Shown here: piece after piece, positions 1 to 9,003 of the stretch
Layout of the letters: each line of letters begins with the position of its first letter
How positions within the stretch are numbered: the stretch's first letter is position 1
Source: JANQPX01 sp050633905
GTDB taxonomy: Bacteria > Pseudomonadota > Alphaproteobacteria > Geminicoccales > Geminicoccaceae
Reading direction: 5' to 3'
Assembly: GCA_050633905.1 (NCBI GenBank)
Contig: JBOEHJ010000005.1
Location: 1-64,000, forward strand
Length of the DNA: 64,000 nt
The notes under the pieces: generated by a model
Database searches by the model: none
What the model was told of the DNA's origin: nothing
Seen by the model: only the letters and a program-made list of their open reading frames with translations
Program-made: the position numbers and the translations under genes

Positions 1-232
1 GACCGGACTACGCTGTCGATAGACCCAAAAGCAACTGTAGCAGGTGATGTGGGGTCCTTAGCCTTCGGGAATGTCCGGCAAAGGGCGAGCCTGTGCGAAA
101 CCGCCAGAAAATCCCATTCAATATGCGGCGATCGTCCACCCGTGGCACGCCGCGTGACGTGTTCGGAAGTGAAGGTTCGATGATTGACCACTCGACATCC
201 GAAAGATCGCGACGCGTCATTCCAATCTCCAA
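1..232 (-). pseudogene. IS5-family transposase, N-terminal fragment, frameshifted, cut by window edge
   Basis: The minus-strand reading from about 220 gives MTRRDLSDVEWSIIEP and then RGVPRVDDRR and FRTGSP, the conserved N-terminus of IS5-family (two-frame type) transposases. Near position 82 the frame is lost: the expected continuation (PDIPE, then GPHITCY) is in a neighbouring frame and contains a TAA at about 58-60 where homologues have a tyrosine. The copy is therefore dead at least over this part. The rest lies outside the window, so inverted repeats and target duplications cannot be seen. Confidence 0.75.
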
Positions 233-326
233 TGTTTCAAAGATTGAATAACAACATGATCATAACCAGCAGTAATTAGGATAATATTGTTTAGAACGGA
301 TCCGATCTACATATCTTTGCTTTAAA

Positions 327-2021
327 TTAACCGACCAATGAAACGATCAAATATAGGCTTAGCATCGAAACAACCCAGAACACCATGCTGCCCGAAGGAA
401 TTGGGCGAGCAAAATTCCCATTCGGCCCATAGTATCGGTGAATCTGTGTGGAAAATTTTTGTAAGATATCCTTTATCAAAGAGGAAAACGAGCAGATAAA
501 GCCGTCTAAGCTCTTTGAGAAATGCGAGATCAACTTGGGTAGGTATTTTCTGTATACTATATCGAACTCGAGGTTGGTCGAAGGCAGTTCAGGCGGATAC
601 AGACCGGATCGCATAAGCCAAGTGAACGCTAATGCAGAAAATAACAAAAGCTGACATTGATTGATTACATGGGCGGTAGTGTAGGGTTGATAATCAACTG
701 GATACGGCAAGAGTGCGTAGAGCAAGTTCGGGAAGACACCTATACCTATACAAAGGAACGACGCAATCCCCATGGCAACTAGCATATTCGTGGGCGCTTC
801 CTTAACTCGAAGGCCATTGTCATGGGCAAAAAAGGCAAAGAAAGGGATCTTGATTCCAGAGTGATGGAACACGCCCGCAGATGCGAACAACAGAAACAAC
901 CACGGCACAAAATACCCTTGCTCAGCAACTGCTGACAGAATCATTGATTTGGAAACAAACCCACTGAAGAGTGGGAACGCAGAGATCGATGCGGCTCCTA
1001 CAATGCAAAAAGCGGTGGTCCATGGCATCGACTTATATAAACCGCCGAGCTCAGAGCCTTTTATTGTCCCAGTTCGATGTAGGACAGCACCCATCGACAT
1101 GAACAGAAGAGCTTTATAAAGGATATGGCAGAAAGCATGGGCCGCTGTGCCATTAATTGCTAGCGGTGTTCCGATACCGATGCCGGTGACCATAAAACCA
1201 AGTTGATTGTTTAGGCTGTACGTAAGAACTCGTCGCAAATCATTCTCGATCACAGCATAAAAGATCGGGAATGCAGTCATGACGACACCAATGTAGATCA
1301 GCAATTCGGTCCCGGGAAAACCGCGAGCTAAAGAATACACAGCGAGCTTCGTCGTAAAAGCGCTTAACATGACAGTGCCACCGATAGTGGCTTCGGGGTA
1401 GGCATCTTCCAGCCAGTTATGCAGCAATGGGAACGCACATTTGATCCCGAATGCTAGGAAGATCAGTGTAGTACCAAGGCTATTGAGGCCAAGTTCGTCA
1501 AAGGCAAGCGAGCCAGTATCAGCATAGTGTAAAATCGCTCCGGCCATCAGAAGAACGCCTGAGCCAACCTGGATGACAAGGTAACGCATGCCAGCATGGT
1601 AGGCTCGCTCTGTTTTCGAAGCCCAGATTAGAAAAACAGAGGAGACAGCGGTGAGTTCCCAGAAGATGAACAGAGTGAGAAGGTCGCCAGCATAAACAGC
1701 GCCAATGGCCGCTCCAGCATAAACAAGTCCTGCAACCTGCTGAACCGGATCCTGATCATGCTGGCTATAGAGAACACCTAGCGCAGCAGCAATAGAAAAA
1801 ATTATGCCAAAAATGGTGGATAGCCGATCTACCCTTACCAACTCAAGCTCTACACCGAGTATTGACAATTGGCCGTGTACTCCTGCCTCCAGCAGGAATG
1901 CTGAGAAGACAAGCGCCAGCAAAGGTAGGATTAGCATGTAAAGTTGGCGCACCGATCCACGTAACAGCGGTACGGCGATAGCACCAAAGATGAGAATGAG
2001 GCCCGGAGACAGACTACTCAT
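327..2021 (-). CDS. mrpD: Third MrpD/NuoN-like cation/proton antiporter subunit
   Basis: This 564-residue multi-spanning membrane protein belongs to the proton-conducting NuoL/M/N and MrpA/D family. The usual charged residues of the proton path are visible: Glu122 in LFIFWELTAV, Lys194 in FGIKCAFPLLHNW and Lys225 in TTKLAVYS. A later KALLFMSMGAV segment is also typical. It is the last gene of the minus-strand operon and overlaps the small upstream membrane gene by 8 bases. It carries a long C-terminal tail of about 100 residues ending in one more membrane segment. It probably supplies one of the ion channels of a multi-subunit Na+(K+)/H+ antiporter; which ion is moved cannot be read from sequence. 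The DNA looks more AT-rich than the rest of the operon. Confidence 0.85.
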   Translation of the reverse strand: MSSLSPGLILIFGAIAVPLLRGSVRQLYMLILPLLALVFSAFLLEAGVHGQLSILGVELELVRVDRLSTIFGIIFSIAAALGVLYSQHDQDPVQQVAGLVYAGAAIGAVYAGDLLTLFIFWELTAVSSVFLIWASKTERAYHAGMRYLVIQVGSGVLLMAGAILHYADTGSLAFDELGLNSLGTTLIFLAFGIKCAFPLLHNWLEDAYPEATIGGTVMLSAFTTKLAVYSLARGFPGTELLIYIGVVMTAFPIFYAVIENDLRRVLTYSLNNQLGFMVTGIGIGTPLAINGTAAHAFCHILYKALLFMSMGAVLHRTGTIKGSELGGLYKSMPWTTAFCIVGAASISAFPLFSGFVSKSMILSAVAEQGYFVPWLFLLFASAGVFHHSGIKIPFFAFFAHDNGLRVKEAPTNMLVAMGIASFLCIGIGVFPNLLYALLPYPVDYQPYTTAHVINQCQLLLFSALAFTWLMRSGLYPPELPSTNLEFDIVYRKYLPKLISHFSKSLDGFICSFSSLIKDILQKFSTQIHRYYGPNGNFARPIPSGSMVFWVVSMLSLYLIVSLVG

Positions 2022-2328
2022 GGGCTTGATCAGATGGGTCTGTTCCGCGACGCGATTGCTCTGAGGCTTCGTAATAATTCTCAGGACGCATCAAAACCGA
2101 ACGCATCAGCTTTGCTAAAAGAACAAGAGCGACACAAACAAAAAAACCATAGACTCCATAAAAACCAAACATATTCTCTATCTCGAAATACGAATGCTTA
2201 TGGTAGAAGGCGTCTGAGAAGAATAGCAACACGCAAACTGCTACCAATATCCAAACGATGATTGATATATTAGAGGGATGATCAAGCCAATATTCTTTGC
2301 CTTTTTGTTCTATTTTCTTATCTTCCAT
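2014..2328 (-). CDS. Small two-helix membrane protein of the Mrp-like operon, unknown function
   Basis: This 104-residue protein has two predicted membrane helices, at about 23-40 (IVWILVAVCVLLFFSDAF) and 57-76 (FGVYGFFVCVALVLL), and a charged C-terminal tail. I do not recognise the family. It overlaps the MrpD-like genes on both sides (11 bases upstream, 8 downstream), so it is translated within the antiporter operon and is probably an accessory subunit. A role as spacer subunit between two antiporter-like modules is possible but is inference only. Confidence 0.65.
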   Translation of the reverse strand: MEDKKIEQKGKEYWLDHPSNISIIVWILVAVCVLLFFSDAFYHKHSYFEIENMFGFYGVYGFFVCVALVLLAKLMRSVLMRPENYYEASEQSRRGTDPSDQAHE

Positions 2329-3814
2329 CGCTGCTTCCAGATGCTATTGGTTGCAGAAAGCTAAAGAGATGATCGGCCATGAAGAACAACAGAATGCAAA
2401 TAGTGGCGGTGATACAAAGAGGTATCAGACAGAGGAGTGGAGCTTCTTCTATCTGCCAGCTTAACTTTGCCGGGGCATTATGATTAGTGATTGTGGGGGC
2501 AGGCAAGAAAGCGCGTATGACGATAGGTATCAGGTAAGCCACATTGAGCAATGATGAGATCATCAAGACAGCAATCAAGATTACCTGACCAGTCTCAGCG
2601 GCACCCAAAGCCAGCTGCCATTTACTCCATGCTCCTCCCATTGGAGGCAGGCCGATTATGCTTAGTGCGGCAATACCAAAAGCTATAAAAGTAAATGGCA
2701 TGCGACGACCAAGTCCATGCATCTGGCTAATCTCGGTCTTATGTGTAGCGACCATGATAGCGCCTGCACAAAAGAAGAGGGTAATTTTGCCGATTGCATG
2801 CATTGCTATATGCATGGCACTCCCGATGGCACCGCTTGACGTTGCCAACATGGCACCTAAAACCACATACGATAACTGGCTTACCGTCGAATAAGCCAAT
2901 CGTGCCTTCAGGTTGTCCTTGGTCATCGCAATGAGAGACGCGATGATGATCGTTGCACCGGCGATATAAGCAAGCCAATAGCTAGCTTGTGTTGTTTCCA
3001 GGAAATCCAGGCCAAAAATATAGAGAGAGACTTTAAGGACTGAGAACACGCCAGCCTTAACGACAGCGACGGCGTGCAGAAGGGCGCTGACAGGTGTTGG
3101 CGCAACCATTGCGGCTGGTAGCCACTGATGAAATGGCATGACGGCAGCTTTACCGATTCCAAACACATACAGGAATATCAAGACCGTTGCCAACGTATCG
3201 GAAATCTTTCCGTCGAGAATGCCGCCATCAGTAAAGTCAAGCGTACCCGCAACAATCCAAGTATATCCAATGGCGAAGAGTTGAAAGCCGATTGAGGTGC
3301 CAAGGAGAATGCCGAGATAAATGCGCCCAGCTCGTTTAGCCTCGCTGGTACCGCTATGGGTAACCAAGGGATATGTGCAGACACTAAGAACTTCGTAGAA
3401 AGTAAATAATGTCAGCATGTTGCCGGCAAAGGCGACTCCGATAGTACTTGATAGAGCCAGCGCAAAGCAGGCAAAAAAGCGGGTCTGATTTTTCTCATGA
3501 TGCCCGCGCATGTAACCTATTGCATACAGCGAGGTCAGGATCCAAAGACCACTGGCGATGACGCCAAATACAGCGCCTAGCGGCTCGACCTTGAACGAGA
3601 GGCTCAGTCCAGGAAACATTTCTATAAGTGTTACTTCTGGGCGTCCCCCGGACACGACGTCGTTCAGGACGACAAGGACCAGGCAGAAGAGTCCGACCGC
3701 GGTGATCAGCGTGATCGCTTCTCGTATATTTGGCCATGCACCGCTAAGGCTGATTAGCAATGCGCCCAACAAAGGGAGTGCGAGGGCTGCAAGAATTGCC
3801 GTTTCAGGAGTCAT
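2318..3814 (-). CDS. mrpD: Second MrpD-like cation/proton antiporter subunit
   Basis: This 498-residue, roughly 14-helix protein belongs to the NuoM/N-MrpD family. Glu141 in LFTFYEVLSVCTYP, Lys222 in GIGKAAVMPFHQWLP and Lys253 in AVVKAGVFSVLK occupy the conserved proton-path positions, and HAIGKITLFFCAGAIM carries a further conserved lysine. The start overlaps the stop of the upstream MrpD-like gene by 4 bases, indicating translational coupling. It differs clearly from its neighbour at 3811-5328. One of the three MrpD-like proteins probably fills the place of the N-terminal antiporter domain of MrpA, which is missing as a full-length gene here. Confidence 0.88.
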   Translation of the reverse strand: MTPETAILAALALPLLGALLISLSGAWPNIREAITLITAVGLFCLVLVVLNDVVSGGRPEVTLIEMFPGLSLSFKVEPLGAVFGVIASGLWILTSLYAIGYMRGHHEKNQTRFFACFALALSSTIGVAFAGNMLTLFTFYEVLSVCTYPLVTHSGTSEAKRAGRIYLGILLGTSIGFQLFAIGYTWIVAGTLDFTDGGILDGKISDTLATVLIFLYVFGIGKAAVMPFHQWLPAAMVAPTPVSALLHAVAVVKAGVFSVLKVSLYIFGLDFLETTQASYWLAYIAGATIIIASLIAMTKDNLKARLAYSTVSQLSYVVLGAMLATSSGAIGSAMHIAMHAIGKITLFFCAGAIMVATHKTEISQMHGLGRRMPFTFIAFGIAALSIIGLPPMGGAWSKWQLALGAAETGQVILIAVLMISSLLNVAYLIPIVIRAFLPAPTITNHNAPAKLSWQIEEAPLLCLIPLCITATICILLFFMADHLFSFLQPIASGSSDGR

Positions 3815-5328
3815 CGGCTACCCCCGAAATCCTTAGCCAGCTGTTCAGGCTCAGGACCGCCCATTAGCGCCTCGGCGGCGTGGATAGCAATATCCAGTGT
3901 CCAAGTAGCGCTGATGCCAAAAGCAAGGCAAGCTCCGGCAAGTACCACCATCGGGAGCACCATCGCTAAAGGCGCCTCACTGACAGGCTCGCGTCCTTGA
4001 GGGGCTGGCTGAAAATAAGCGGTTTCGACAACCCGCCATGTGTAGACGATTGCGAGAATGCCGCTCAAGAGGATAACGATAACGGCGAGCCAGTTTCCAT
4101 TCTGAAAGGCGCCTTCGATCAGATACCATTTCGTTACAAAGCCAACAGTTGTCGGCACACCGATCAGACTAAGAGCACCGACGACGAAGGCGGCCATAGT
4201 GATCGGCATTTGCCGGCCCAGACCGGCGAAATCCTCGATATTGACTGCTCTAATACGCATAATGACGCATCCAACTGCCATGAAGAGGACAGCTTTGGCC
4301 GCAGCGTGGTTGAAAATGTGAATGATGCCAGCAGCCAGCCCCGCGACGTTGCCGAGGCTGATGCCCAAGATCATGTAACCGATCTGAGAGAGACTGGAAT
4401 AGGCCAGCATGCGCTTAATATTATTTTGGAAAATGGCAACCAGCGCTGCAGCCAACATAGAAAGGAGACCCAGCGCCAGCAATGCCTCATCAATTGCGAA
4501 GCTTTCGAACAAGTCAGTGCCACCGAATACTGTATAGAGTATTCGAATCATCACGTAGACTGAGACCTTCGTAGCAGTCGCTGCAAGGAAAACCGTGACG
4601 GCCGTTGGCGCAAATGCGTAGGCATTAGGAAGCCAAAAATGTAGCGGGAAGAGGGCCAGCTTGAGACTGATACCGACAAGTAAGAAGGCAAGCGACGCCT
4701 CGGTAACACGCAGGTGGATGATATCTGGCAGGCGTGTTGCAAGGTCCGCCATATTGAGCGTGCCCGTCATCATGTAGAGCATGCCGACGCCAATGACGTA
4801 AAAAGTGGCGCCAATTGTCCCCATAATGAGATAGTTGAAGGCACCGGTGAGTGCCCGCTTGTCACGCCCAAGGCTGATAAGGACGTAGGAAGACAGGGAT
4901 GATATCTCTAGAAACACGAAGAGATTGAAGGCATCGCCTGTGATCACGATACCCAGCAAACCAGTGAGACAGAGTAAATACATAACGTAGAAAAGGTAGA
5001 TCCGATCATCCGGCACTTCCTTTTGCACGCTCTGCAGTGCGAAGGGCATCACCAACGCCCCGATACCTGATACGATCACGAGGATAAACGCGCTCAACTG
5101 GTCGACCAGGTATTCGATTCCCCATGGCGGTGCCCAATTGCCCAGCTCATATGATTGGGTTCCATCGGCCAGAACCTGGAGAAGCAAAACGATCGATATC
5201 GCGAAGGTGACAAAGGTAACGACAGTAGAGAACAACCAAGCGACGAAGGCTTGGCGAAGGAGCAGGCATAGCGGCGCTGCTATCAACGGAACGATAATCT
5301 GGAAGATAGGGAGATGAGACGTGATCAC
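3811..5328 (-). CDS. mrpD: Monovalent cation/H+ antiporter subunit D
   Basis: This 505-residue integral membrane protein has the MrpD/MnhD pattern: Glu141 in LFVFLEISSLSSYVL, Lys223 in GISLKLALFPLHFWLP, Lys254 in TATKVSVYVM and the later HIFNHAAAKAVLFMAVG segment. It directly follows the MrpC-like gene with a 4-base overlap, as in standard mrp operons, so it is the best candidate for the canonical D subunit. It would act in the cytoplasmic membrane as part of a hetero-oligomeric Na+(K+)/H+ exchanger. Confidence 0.9.
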   Translation of the reverse strand: MITSHLPIFQIIVPLIAAPLCLLLRQAFVAWLFSTVVTFVTFAISIVLLLQVLADGTQSYELGNWAPPWGIEYLVDQLSAFILVIVSGIGALVMPFALQSVQKEVPDDRIYLFYVMYLLCLTGLLGIVITGDAFNLFVFLEISSLSSYVLISLGRDKRALTGAFNYLIMGTIGATFYVIGVGMLYMMTGTLNMADLATRLPDIIHLRVTEASLAFLLVGISLKLALFPLHFWLPNAYAFAPTAVTVFLAATATKVSVYVMIRILYTVFGGTDLFESFAIDEALLALGLLSMLAAALVAIFQNNIKRMLAYSSLSQIGYMILGISLGNVAGLAAGIIHIFNHAAAKAVLFMAVGCVIMRIRAVNIEDFAGLGRQMPITMAAFVVGALSLIGVPTTVGFVTKWYLIEGAFQNGNWLAVIVILLSGILAIVYTWRVVETAYFQPAPQGREPVSEAPLAMVLPMVVLAGACLAFGISATWTLDIAIHAAEALMGGPEPEQLAKDFGGSR

Positions 5329-5681
5329 GGCATTTCTGCCTCTTGGCGTTCGATCTCATCCTCCTCGATCGTGCCATAAGCATCACGAATACGTACGATG
5401 AGCGCCAGTCCAAGGGACATCGTTGCGACACCAACGACGATTGCGGTGAGAATCAGAACATGAGGTAAAGGATTAGAATAGGATTGGTAGCGATCATCAA
5501 GAATTGGCGCAGCGCCACCATCGACCTTGCTCATCGAAATATAAAAAAGAAAAACAGACACTTGAAAGATATTGAGACCAAAGATCTTCTTTACAAGATT
5601 CCCCTGAGCAATAACCACGTAGAAACCAATCATCATCAAGACGATCGTGGCCCAATAATTGAAAACGCCGGGAAATTCCAT
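5325..5681 (-). CDS. mrpC: Antiporter subunit C (NuoK-like)
   Basis: This small three-helix membrane protein of about 118 residues is related to NuoK/MrpC. I place the start at 5681 (MEFPGVFNYWATIVLMM). It follows the MrpB stop by a few bases, has GGAAGAAG upstream and gives the usual family length; a start at 5720 would add 13 residues and overlap MrpB. The N-terminus fits the helix containing the GFYVVIAQGNLVKK turn. The polar C-terminus, rich in Glu and ending EDEIERQEAEMP, is cytoplasmic by prediction. It sits between B and D as in canonical mrp operons. Confidence 0.85.
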   Translation of the reverse strand: MEFPGVFNYWATIVLMMIGFYVVIAQGNLVKKIFGLNIFQVSVFLFYISMSKVDGGAAPILDDRYQSYSNPLPHVLILTAIVVGVATMSLGLALIVRIRDAYGTIEEDEIERQEAEMP

Positions 5682-5685
5682 GAAG

Positions 5686-6117
5686 TTAGTCTTCTTCCAA
5701 GGAGCGATTATGTCCGGCAAATGTCAAAAAGATCGTGATCATTGCAGCGGCAACCGTCGCGCCAACACCAAATTCAATGAGGAGAATGCCGATATGCTGA
5801 CCATGAACCGGGTCATGGGCTAAAACATTGTAATCAAGATAGTTTCCACCAAGAACAATGCCTGCAACCCCAACGCCTGCATAAAGGAGAACGCCAAAGG
5901 CAAGAGTGACGCGAACGACGGCCGGCGAGATTACACGGCGAGCTTTACGGATACCAAAAACAAGTGCGTAGACGATCAAAGCGGCGGCAAAGATAACACC
6001 AGCTTGAAAGCCACCGCCTGGGCCAAAATCACCATGAAATTGGACGTAGAGGCCAAACAAGAAGATCACTGGGATCAGTAGCTTGGTGGTGACACGAAGA
6101 ATCGACTTACCGAGCAT
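5686..6117 (-). CDS. mrpB: Antiporter subunit B (MnhB/MrpB family)
   Basis: This 143-residue, four-helix protein has the MnhB hallmark GDFGPGGGFQAGV near residues 29-41, a loop conserved in MrpB and in the C-terminus of MrpA. The start ATG overlaps the stop of the upstream DUF4040 gene (TGATG), so the two are translationally coupled. In the Mrp complex subunit B lies next to the MbhD/E-like segments of MrpA, which here are encoded by the preceding separate gene. Confidence 0.9.
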   Translation of the reverse strand: MLGKSILRVTTKLLIPVIFLFGLYVQFHGDFGPGGGFQAGVIFAAALIVYALVFGIRKARRVISPAVVRVTLAFGVLLYAGVGVAGIVLGGNYLDYNVLAHDPVHGQHIGILLIEFGVGATVAAAMITIFLTFAGHNRSLEED

Positions 6118-6671
6118 CAGACTGCTTTCTTGTCATCGACGACATCGGTCTGCCGCGTCGATTTCCGTCTTCTGCGACCAAGGAGGGCAAGAACGCCAAC
6201 GGCGGCGGTGAAGATGACGGTTACTTCGCCAAGTGTGTCATAGCCCCTATAGCTCGCTAAAACTGATGTCACGATATTGGGAACACCGATCTCTCGACCG
6301 GATTCTTCGATATAGCGAGGGGCAACATGCTGATGAACGGGCGCATTGGGATCGCCATAATTCGGCATGTCGAAGGTCGCATTGATGAGGACCGCCCCTG
6401 TAAGCAAGGTGAGCATGAAGCCACCAAGTGTCAGAGATGGCCGGCTCGACGGTGCTTCATCGGACTTGCCGGTAAGAGACAGTGCTACCAAGCCCAGGAC
6501 TGAAGCGATGCCAGCCCCGACAGCTGCTTCAGTAAAGGCCACATCGACGGCATCCATGACAACGTAGAGAACGGCTGCGGTCAGGCTGAAGATGCCGGAA
6601 AGCATGACGATGGCAAAAAGGTTGCGGATGGCGACAAAGGCAAGGGCCGTGACCACCATAAACACAAACAA
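6117..6671 (-). CDS. Stand-alone MrpA C-terminal module (DUF4040/MbhD plus MbhE-like)
   Basis: This 184-residue membrane protein starts with a DUF4040/MbhD-type domain (MLSGIFSLTAAVLYVVMDAV, then DVAFTEAAVGAG). A second MbhE-like part contains GVPNIVTSVLASYRGYDTLGE, a motif normally found near the C-terminus of MrpA. The annotated start is a TTG 11 bases after the MrpG stop; a slightly earlier non-ATG start (around 6684-6698) is possible because no ATG is available in frame. The protein represents MrpA without its antiporter domain, an arrangement known from MBH-type hydrogenases and some Mrp variants. Confidence 0.8.
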   Translation of the reverse strand: MFVFMVVTALAFVAIRNLFAIVMLSGIFSLTAAVLYVVMDAVDVAFTEAAVGAGIASVLGLVALSLTGKSDEAPSSRPSLTLGGFMLTLLTGAVLINATFDMPNYGDPNAPVHQHVAPRYIEESGREIGVPNIVTSVLASYRGYDTLGEVTVIFTAAVGVLALLGRRRRKSTRQTDVVDDKKAV

Positions 6672-6682
6672 GATAGTGACGA

Positions 6683-7021
6683 TCAGGTCGATGATGGGTC
6701 ATCTCCCTTTTTCGCCGTCTGGTCCAATAAAGGCTCGACGCCATTGCTCAAGCAGGCATGAGCAAGCGCATGGGTCACAGCGGGGCTGGTGTACAGTACG
6801 AAAACGATGATCAAAAAGAGCTTGAAGGTCACCAACGTCAGACCGGCTTGAAACATAAGGCCGATCACGATGAGGGAAAGCCCGAGCGTATCGACCATGC
6901 CAGCAGCGTGCATACGCGCGAAGACGTCCGGTAATTTGAGAAGCCCATAGCCGCCGATCAACATGCTCGCAGAACCGGCAACAAGGCAGACGAAGGTGAT
7001 GATATCGAAAAGCAATGCCAT
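6683..7021 (-). CDS. mrpG: Antiporter subunit G (MnhG/MrpG)
   Basis: This protein has 112 residues and three membrane helices, with the MrpG motif GYGLLKLPDVFARMHAAG at about residues 24-41. I choose the ATG at 7021 because it overlaps the MrpF stop as TGATG and gives the usual length; a TTG at 7036 would add five residues. The C-terminal tail is hydrophilic. It is the third gene of the antiporter operon, following E and F as in classical mrp clusters. Confidence 0.9.
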   Translation of the reverse strand: MALLFDIITFVCLVAGSASMLIGGYGLLKLPDVFARMHAAGMVDTLGLSLIVIGLMFQAGLTLVTFKLFLIIVFVLYTSPAVTHALAHACLSNGVEPLLDQTAKKGDDPSST

Positions 7022-7311
7022 CAGATATCGTCCCAATCCTGCTCATCGCGCGACACGTTGAAATCAGCGAAAACACAGTATTTGGTAACGGCGATCGTGC
7101 CGACAAAGTTGATCAACGCGTAGACCAACGCGATGTCGAGAAACTCCGGGCGATCGATGAGAAAGCCGAGGACGGCGATCAAGATGACGGTGAGTGTGCC
7201 GAAAAGGTTAACCGCCAGAATGCGGTCATAGACCGTTGGCCCAAGCAACGCCCTTGTCAGAATGAGCGCCATGACCACAAGGACTGCAAGACTGGCCGCC
7301 CCGAACATCAA
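7021..7311 (-). CDS. mrpF: Antiporter subunit F (MnhF/MrpF)
   Basis: This 96-residue, three-helix membrane protein has the typical MrpF segment RALLGPTVYDRILAVNLFGT (residues about 20-39), including the conserved Asp-Arg pair. The start overlaps the MrpE stop by 4 bases and the stop overlaps the MrpG start. The acidic tail VSRDEQDWDDI is cytoplasmic by prediction. Confidence 0.92.
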   Translation of the reverse strand: MMFGAASLAVLVVMALILTRALLGPTVYDRILAVNLFGTLTVILIAVLGFLIDRPEFLDIALVYALINFVGTIAVTKYCVFADFNVSRDEQDWDDI

Positions 7312-7787
7312 CGGGTCCCTTCGACGATAGCAACCCTGCGATCCATCTCGCCGCTTGCAAGCCCATCGGCAGCCGCATCAGTCAGTGCGTGAATGGTCAA
7401 TTCGTCGTCATCGAGCGCAATCGCAACCGTGCCCGGGGTCAAGGTAATGGAATTGGCATAAATGGTCTTACCAAGGTCGGTTGTCTGAGAAGCTTTTATC
7501 TTGAAGACACTCGGACGCGCATCATCGGTTAAGCCAAGGATTGCCTTGCCGACATCGACATTCGCCAGCACGATTTCCTTCATCAGCCATGGCCAGTAGA
7601 GGATGCCCCTCACTGCCAGGTGAATGGGATGTCCCTCTCGGTCGACCACGCCCATGCGGATACACAAAATCAGGGTCAACACGACCGAAGCTGCGCCCAA
7701 GCCGAGCAACAGCGGCTCAGTGACATACCCGGAAAGGAGAAGCCAAAGACCTGACATCGCAATCGTGAGGCTCAACACCTGGAACAA
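7308..7787 (-). CDS. mrpE: Antiporter subunit E (MnhE/MrpE)
   Basis: This is the first gene of the antiporter operon. The protein has two membrane helices near the N-terminus and a cytoplasmic MnhE domain with SITLTPGTVAIALDDDELTI (residues about 112-131) and HALTD. I prefer a TTG start at 7787 because GAGGAG lies six bases upstream; a TTG at 7805 would add six residues. No ATG is available near the N-terminus. The promoter is expected in the 7806-8169 intergenic stretch. Confidence 0.88.
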   Translation of the reverse strand: MFQVLSLTIAMSGLWLLLSGYVTEPLLLGLGAASVVLTLILCIRMGVVDREGHPIHLAVRGILYWPWLMKEIVLANVDVGKAILGLTDDARPSVFKIKASQTTDLGKTIYANSITLTPGTVAIALDDDELTIHALTDAAADGLASGEMDRRVAIVEGTR

Positions 7788-7805
7788 ACACCACTCCTCA
7801 AACAA

Positions 7806-8169
7806 GCCTATAGCCAGCTACGACAAGCCCGCGGCCAGAAAGAACCTGGGGTTGGAAATTCTAGCGACGGTTAATACGAATAACCAGTGTTATCTTACAG
7901 AGATCGAAGTTAACAGTTTCTTACCATGAGGTGAAAAAAACGCAGAACGTTCGTCTATCTTCGTGTAGGCCTTTTGCACCGCGCATCTTCATGCGGGCTT
8001 TTGCCGCAAGTCCCTCCGGTCTCCGATACCAGGCCGCGCTCGTCTCCAGCCACAGAGCTAATTCAAGCATTACATCCAAGGCAGTGGAACGGATGGACGA
8101 TGATCTCTCGCTCTCGAAACGGACTTGAGACCAACCTTCATCGATCGATAAAGTGTGGAGGCTCTGCGT
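7806..8169. other. Intergenic region between the mrp-like operon and nth
   Basis: About 360 bases lie between two minus-strand genes. Short open frames on the plus strand have no recognisable protein character or ribosome-binding site. The stretch nearest mrpE is AT-rich (7855-7940) and is the likely place of the operon promoter. No RNA gene or strong hairpin was recognised. Confidence 0.4.
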
Positions 8170-8802
8170 CTAAGCGGTCTTGGCGTCGAAACCGCAGAGG
8201 TCGCTGATTATGCAACGATCGCATTTGGGTTTGCGCGCAAGGCATGTATAGCGCCCATGCAGGATTAGCCAGTGATGAGCCCCCTTCGCATAGCGTTTGG
8301 GCACGACTTTCTCGAGGCAGTGCTCGACCGCAAGCGGCGTTTTGGCCGGCGCCAGCCCAGTCCGGTTGGCGAGGCGGAAGACATGGGTATCGACAGCGAT
8401 CGTCGGCTGACCAAAGGCTTCATTCAGGATGACACTTGCCGTCTTTCTGCCAACACCGGGGAGCTTCTCGAGCGCTTCCCGGTCACCCGGAACATGGCTG
8501 CCATGCTCGTCGATCAGGGCTTGGCTAAGCGCGATCACATTCTTGGCCTTGTTGCGATAAAGGCCGATGGTCTTGATCAGGTCGCGAACGCGGTCTTCGC
8601 CCAGCGCCGTCATCGCCTCCGGTGTATCGGCAAGCTCGAACAGTTTTCCGGTCGCTTTATTGACACCGACATCGGTGGCTTGCGCCGAGAGCACCACGGC
8701 CACCAAAAGAGTATAGGTATTGGAGTAGGTCAGTTCGGTCTCGGGGGCGGGCATTTCAGCGGCCAAGCGGCTGAACAGCGTGTTGATCTGATCACGTTTC
8801 AT
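8170..8802 (-). CDS. nth: Endonuclease III (DNA glycosylase/AP lyase)
   Basis: This 210-residue base-excision repair enzyme removes oxidised pyrimidines and cleaves at the abasic site. The start at 8802 puts the key residues at the Escherichia coli positions: catalytic Lys120 in the helix-hairpin-helix LPGVGRKTA, Asp138 in VDTHVFRL, and the 4Fe-4S ligands Cys187, Cys194, Cys197 and Cys203 with C-x6-C-x2-C-x5-C spacing. A TTG five codons upstream is the alternative start. The gene is divergent from the DUF2244 gene. Confidence 0.97.
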   Translation of the reverse strand: MKRDQINTLFSRLAAEMPAPETELTYSNTYTLLVAVVLSAQATDVGVNKATGKLFELADTPEAMTALGEDRVRDLIKTIGLYRNKAKNVIALSQALIDEHGSHVPGDREALEKLPGVGRKTASVILNEAFGQPTIAVDTHVFRLANRTGLAPAKTPLAVEHCLEKVVPKRYAKGAHHWLILHGRYTCLARKPKCDRCIISDLCGFDAKTA

Positions 8803-9003
8803 CGATTGACCTTTCAAAAGCCAGCATGTCGGCTTTTGGTAGGGGCAATCGAACAGGGGTTCAAGGCCAAGATGCTTGACCGGTGATCATAATCGTTGGA
8901 CGCTTCTGTGGGAACGGCGTGGCGCCTCAGACATGCCGAGTTCCGGCGGTTCTACATCGGACATTGGTCGACAACAGGCAGAGGTTGTGAAGGAGCAGAT
9001 GGA

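Noticed and set aside
3997..4563. 188-codon plus-strand frame inside the MrpD gene
   Set aside because: Antisense shadow of a strongly conserved membrane protein gene; composition rich in Asp, Asn and His, as typical for antisense of hydrophobic codons.
7931..8207. Short plus-strand frames between the mrp-like operon and nth
   Set aside because: Overlapping frames without start signals or family resemblance; likely chance open frames.
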